A stretch of 6,462 nucleotides of DNA from an uncultured Oscillospiraceae bacterium (GTDB lineage Bacteria > Bacillota_A > Clostridia > Oscillospirales > Oscillospiraceae): contig CAAGIU010000278.1 of NCBI GenBank assembly GCA_900770015.1, positions 1 through 6,462 on the forward strand, in the 5' to 3' direction. The position numbers and the translations under genes were made by a program. The stretch's first letter is position 1. Each line of letters opens with the position of its first letter. Below are positions 1 to 3,700 of this stretch, piece after piece. The notes beneath the pieces are model-generated. The model did no database searches. It had not been told where the DNA came from and saw nothing but the letters and a program-made list of their open reading frames with translations.

Positions 1-1
1 G

Positions 2-265
2 TATGCGCCCATCTGGGCTGGATACAGCGTATTCTTAGCTATTTTATATGGCAAGAATAAGATCGCTGCGTTCGTGATAGAAGCTCCTCTTGTGGGGTTA
101 GAATGGTGTACGAATCACCTCTTGAAAAACCACGAAACCATCAGCCAAATAGATTACAATTACATTTTTCGCGGGAACAAGCTTGACTACGCACCTAATC
201 GCTTTTCTTATCCCAGATATCCAGACACTTGTAACATTCCAAAATTCGTGGACGAGAGCTTCTAG
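2..265 (+). CDS. C-terminal part of an unrecognised protein, 5' end outside the window
   Basis: This frame is open from the left edge to a TAG at 263-265, giving 87 visible residues. The first 35 or so are fairly hydrophobic and aromatic (WAGYSVFLAILYGK, then AAFVIEAPLVGLEW), possibly the end of a membrane segment. The rest is polar and rich in Tyr, Asn and Pro (IFRGN, RFSYPRYPDT). I do not recognise the family. A GTG at 74 could be read as an internal start, but it has no convincing ribosome-binding site, and the frame is open well before it, so a truncated longer gene is more likely. After the TAG the same frame stays open for nine more codons (LDYADKAWW) to TAA at 293-295, one base before the next possible start at 297. 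That junction is typical of an operon, so the TAG may be a recent nonsense mutation. The DNA is more AT-rich than the large downstream gene. Confidence that this is a real coding remnant is modest. Confidence 0.35.
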   Translation, partial: YAPIWAGYSVFLAILYGKNKIAAFVIEAPLVGLEWCTNHLLKNHETISQIDYNYIFRGNKLDYAPNRFSYPRYPDTCNIPKFVDESF

Positions 266-296
266 TTGGACTACGCAGATAAGGCGTGGTGGTAAA

Positions 297-482
297 ATGA
301 GCATGGGCTATGGTGGCTCGGCAAGAATCGTCCTACAGGACGAAAATACGGTCGTCTATGAGTATTCACCATATAACCTCAACGAGCCAGACTGCAGGAA
401 CAGAGATCGAATTTATGACGGTCTGATAACAATAAGCAAAGATGCTATGTCAAACAATGGTGAAAACTGGCATATTGTATAA
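297..482 (+). CDS. Small hypothetical protein, possibly a truncated member of a Firmicutes family
   Basis: ATG at 297 opens a 61-residue frame ending at TAA 480-482. A second ATG at 303 gives a protein starting MGYGGSAR. The only upstream ribosome-binding candidate is a weak GGTGG at 288-292, four bases before ATG 297 and ten before ATG 303, so the start is uncertain. The protein has no signal peptide or membrane segment and is charged and Tyr/Asn-rich, with the blocks GYGGSARIV, VVYEYSPYNLN and DRIYDGLITISKDA. From memory, these blocks resemble the N-terminus of a small uncharacterised clostridial protein family whose members are usually longer, which would make this copy shortened at its C-terminus. 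That recollection is unverified and gives no function. The frame is open further upstream, to about 183, but that extension overlaps the preceding frame and looks non-coding. It begins immediately after the preceding frame and ends about 32 bases before the -35 box of the large gene, so it probably belongs with the upstream gene. Confidence 0.45.
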   Translation: MSMGYGGSARIVLQDENTVVYEYSPYNLNEPDCRNRDRIYDGLITISKDAMSNNGENWHIV

Positions 483-489
483 ATCCGGG

Positions 490-503
490 CAACAAAATTG
501 TTG
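490..503. repeat. 14-bp inverted repeat just upstream of the promoter, candidate operator
   Basis: The sequence CAACAAAATTGTTG has two perfect 6-base arms (CAACAA and TTGTTG) around a 2-base centre. It lies between the stop of the small frame (482) and the -35 box (515). The loop is too short for a stable hairpin and no T-run follows, so it does not look like a terminator. Its position, centred about 19 bases before the -35 box, would suit a dimeric activator or an upstream repressor site. The half-site TTGTTG recurs at 551-556, near the expected transcription start. A chance palindrome in AT-rich DNA cannot be excluded. Confidence 0.3.
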
Positions 504-514
504 AAATCTCCTAA

Positions 515-543
515 TTGCTTGCGGGGCTTGATTTGTCTATAAT
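515..543 (+). promoter_or_regulatory. Sigma-A-type promoter for the amylopullulanase gene
   Basis: A perfect -10 hexamer TATAAT lies at 538-543. A -35 candidate TTGCTT lies at 515-520, matching the consensus TTGACA in its first three bases, with the ideal 17-base spacer. Transcription would start near 550, leaving an untranslated leader of roughly 43 bases that ends in a strong ribosome-binding site. The weak right half of the -35 box would fit a promoter helped by an activator. I saw no good catabolite-responsive element match between 440 and 592. Confidence 0.65.
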
Positions 544-573
544 TAGAATGTTGTTGTACGCCGATAGAAAAAT

Positions 574-580
574 AAGGAGG
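574..580 (+). promoter_or_regulatory. Shine-Dalgarno sequence of the amylopullulanase gene
   Basis: AAGGAGG is a full match to the anti-Shine-Dalgarno core. It ends 12 bases before ATG 593, slightly longer than the usual spacing. It still fixes 593 as the start, because the next in-frame ATG codes for residue 17, inside the signal peptide, and the ATG at 601 is out of frame. Confidence 0.85.
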
Positions 581-592
581 TATTCTTTACGT

Positions 593-712
593 ATGACGAA
601 ATGGATCAACAGCTTCCGCAGGAGCGGCATTGCAAAGCGTATGCTCAGTCTTTGCCTCGCACTGGCAATGCTGGTTGCTTTGGTGCCTGTGGCGACACAG
701 ACCGTCCATGCA
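593..712 (+). other. Sec signal peptide, residues 1-40
   Basis: A basic N-region (K3, R9, R10, K15, R16) is followed by a hydrophobic core (residues 17-34, Leu/Ala/Val-rich) and a V-H-A motif at 38-40. Cleavage is expected after Ala40 or Ala41. The long positively charged N-region is typical of Gram-positive exported proteins. There is no lipobox Cys at the cleavage site, so this is not a lipoprotein. Confidence 0.93.
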
Positions 713-3700
713 GCCCAGTCCGGTGACACTCTCTATCTGAAGCCCAACTCGAACTGGACGCAGGCGGGTGCCCGTTTTGCAGCCTACTTCTTTGGTGCGG
801 GCACCACCTGGGTCGGCATGACCGACACAGACGGCGACGGCTATTACGAAGTGACCATCCCCACAGGTGGCTATACTTCCGTGATTTTCTGCCGCATGAA
901 TCCCGCAGCCACAGAGAATAATTGGGACACCAAGTGGAACCAGACGGGAGATCTGACCATCCCCGCCGATGACACGAACTGCTACACCGTGGCAGATGGC
1001 ACCTGGGGCGACAGCGGCTCCTGGTCTGTCTACACCCCGGCCGGCAGCGGCGAGGAGACGGAGCCTGTAACGGATGTCACCGTCCACTACCGCAATACCG
1101 GCGCATGGACGACGGTGAACGGCTATGCCTGGGATGCTGTAAGCGGTGCGACTTACAATGGCGCATGGCCCGGCTTCGAACTGACCGAAAACGCCGAACA
1201 TTCCAACTGGTACACCCTGACCCTGTCGGGTATGAATGCGGCAGGCGGCATTGGCGTCATCTTCAACAACGGCTCGGATAAGACCTCCGATATCTCCATT
1301 ACCGCCAACGGCGAGTATTGGTATGACGATGGCCTGCTCACGGCAGCGCCCGCTTCCTGGGAGAACGGTGCGGTTGTGCTGGCGGACTACACGGTCAAGC
1401 TCCACTTTGCAAACCTCTGCAACTGGGGCAGCGTCTATCTCTATTCCTGGGGCGCTTACAGCACCGGCGGTTGGCCCGGCGCACTGACCGCACGGGACGC
1501 GGAAGGCTTCTATTCCATCGAATTGAATTATCAGGCTGCCGCAGATCAGGGTCTGAGCTTCATCTTCAGCGGCGGCGGTCAGACGGTAGATCTCACGCTG
1601 GCAGCCGGCGACTTTGTGGACAACAAGGTGGAGAAGTGGATCGCGCCCACTACCACCGATTCCACAGGCAAGTATTATGCGGACATTTTCGACAGCCCGG
1701 ACGCGATTGCCATCAGCCCCGTGGTCAACGGCACCTCCGTTACCTTTGCCTACAAGGGCAGCACCACGGATACGGTTGAGCTGTACGGCTCCATGAACGG
1801 TTGGGCCAGCGGTTACACCATGACGTCCAACGCCTACGGCGTGTTCCGGGTCACCCTGGACGATGTTCCCTACGGCATCCACACCTATAAATTCGTTGTC
1901 AACGGCAACTGGATCATTGACCCTCTGAACAGTTGGGTGGAGACGGAAACCGGCGGCAACCAAAACAGCGCCTTCCTCATCAGCAATCCTGAACTGGACG
2001 ACAACACTGTCACCCTGAACATTCATTACAGCAGAGCGGACGGCAAATATGACAACTGGAACGTCCACGCATGGTCTCTGCATTTCGCGGATCAGTTTGA
2101 TTTTGACAGCGGCCATGTTGCCACCATCGAGGTGGACGGCCGTAAAACGCCCTACATCAGCTTCATCATTCGGCAGAGCATTGGTTCCGACAAGTGGGTC
2201 TCCCAGTTGGCGCAGCAGCGCATCGACCTGTCCGAGACCGTTTCCGGCACCATCGATATGTATGTGACCGTGAACGCTGATGGCTCGCTCACTGTCCGCC
2301 AGACCAAGTCCGAGGATCTGGTTGTCTGCAACAAGGTCTCCTCCGTCAATCTGGACTACGACAAGAACACCATCACCGTTACCACGCGCACCGCGGTAAA
2401 AGACCCCAATACCGCCTTTGCCATTTACTGCAACGGTACGGCAGCGGATATGATCGATCAGGTCACCGCAGTCGGCAGCACCTACACCTTTACTCTGAAG
2501 CAGACCTTGGATCTGGTCACCCTGTATCGGTACTCCCTGCGGTTCAGTGAGCAGGCGAAGTTCACGGACTATGATTACGCCATCGGCATTGTCGGTGTCT
2601 ATGCTTCCGACAAGTTCGCCGCGGAATTCACCTACACCGGCGGAGATCTCGGTGCGACCTACTCCGCTTTGGAAACCGCATTCAAGGTTTGGGCGCCCAC
2701 GGCGGAGTCTGTGAGCCTGAAGCTCTATGCCACCGGCAGTGATGCCGAGGCGGGTGCGGAGGATCTTGTAGCGTATGAAATGACCAAGGGTGAGAAGGGT
2801 GTGTGGAGCATCCGCATTCTCGGCGATCTGAAGAACCTCTACTATACCTATGCGGTCACTGTGGATGGGAAGACCACCGAGGCCTGTGATCCCTATGCAC
2901 GCACCACCGGTGTCAATGGTAGCCGCGCCATGATCGTGGACCTCGATGCCACCGACCCCGTGGGCTGGGACGCGGATACCAATCCCAATCCCCTGACCTC
3001 CTATACGGATGCGGTGATCTATGAGCTGCATATCCGTGACTTCTCCGTCGATGAAAGCTCCGGTGTTTCCGAGGCCAACCGCGGCAAGTTCCTTGCCCTC
3101 ACCGAAACCGGCACCACGACCGCCAACGGCGTTTCCACCGGTCTGGATCATCTGAAGGATCTGGGCATCACCCATCTGCATCTGCTGCCCGTTTACGACT
3201 ACGCTACCGTGGACGAAACGACCTGCGACTCCTTCAACTGGGGCTATGATCCTCAAAACTACAATGTTCCCGAGGGCTCCTATTCCACCAATCCCTATGA
3301 CGGCAACGTGCGCGTCAGCGAGATGAAGCAGATGGTGCAGGGCCTCCATGATAATGGCATCAGCGTGATCATGGACGTTGTGTACAACCATGTCTACGAT
3401 GCAGGCGCCTTCTGCTACAACACGATCGTTCCCGGCTACTTCTCCCGCCAGAATGCGGACGGCAGCTATTCCAACGGCTCCGGCTGCGGCAACGACACCG
3501 CTTCCGAGCGTGAGATGGTTCGCGATTACATCGTGGATTCCGTCATGTACTGGAAGGAAGAGTACCACATCGACGGCTTCCGTTTCGACCTGGTGGGTCT
3601 GCTGGATGTCACCACCATCAACGAAATCGTAAACACGGTCCATGAAAAATACCCCGATGTCATCTTCTACGGCGAAGGCTGGACCATCGGCACCGCTGTC

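Noticed and set aside
98..304. Minus-strand frame of 68 codons
   Set aside because: It overlaps the two plus-strand frames, has no ribosome-binding site, and its translation has no recognisable pattern.
483..514. Rho-independent terminator for the upstream frames
   Set aside because: The only palindrome here has a 2-base centre, AT-rich arms and no following T-run, so it cannot form a normal terminator hairpin.
1076..1642. Recent tandem duplication of the two CBM26-like modules
   Set aside because: The two copies share only the fold-defining motifs and differ widely in DNA sequence, so they are old or independently acquired.
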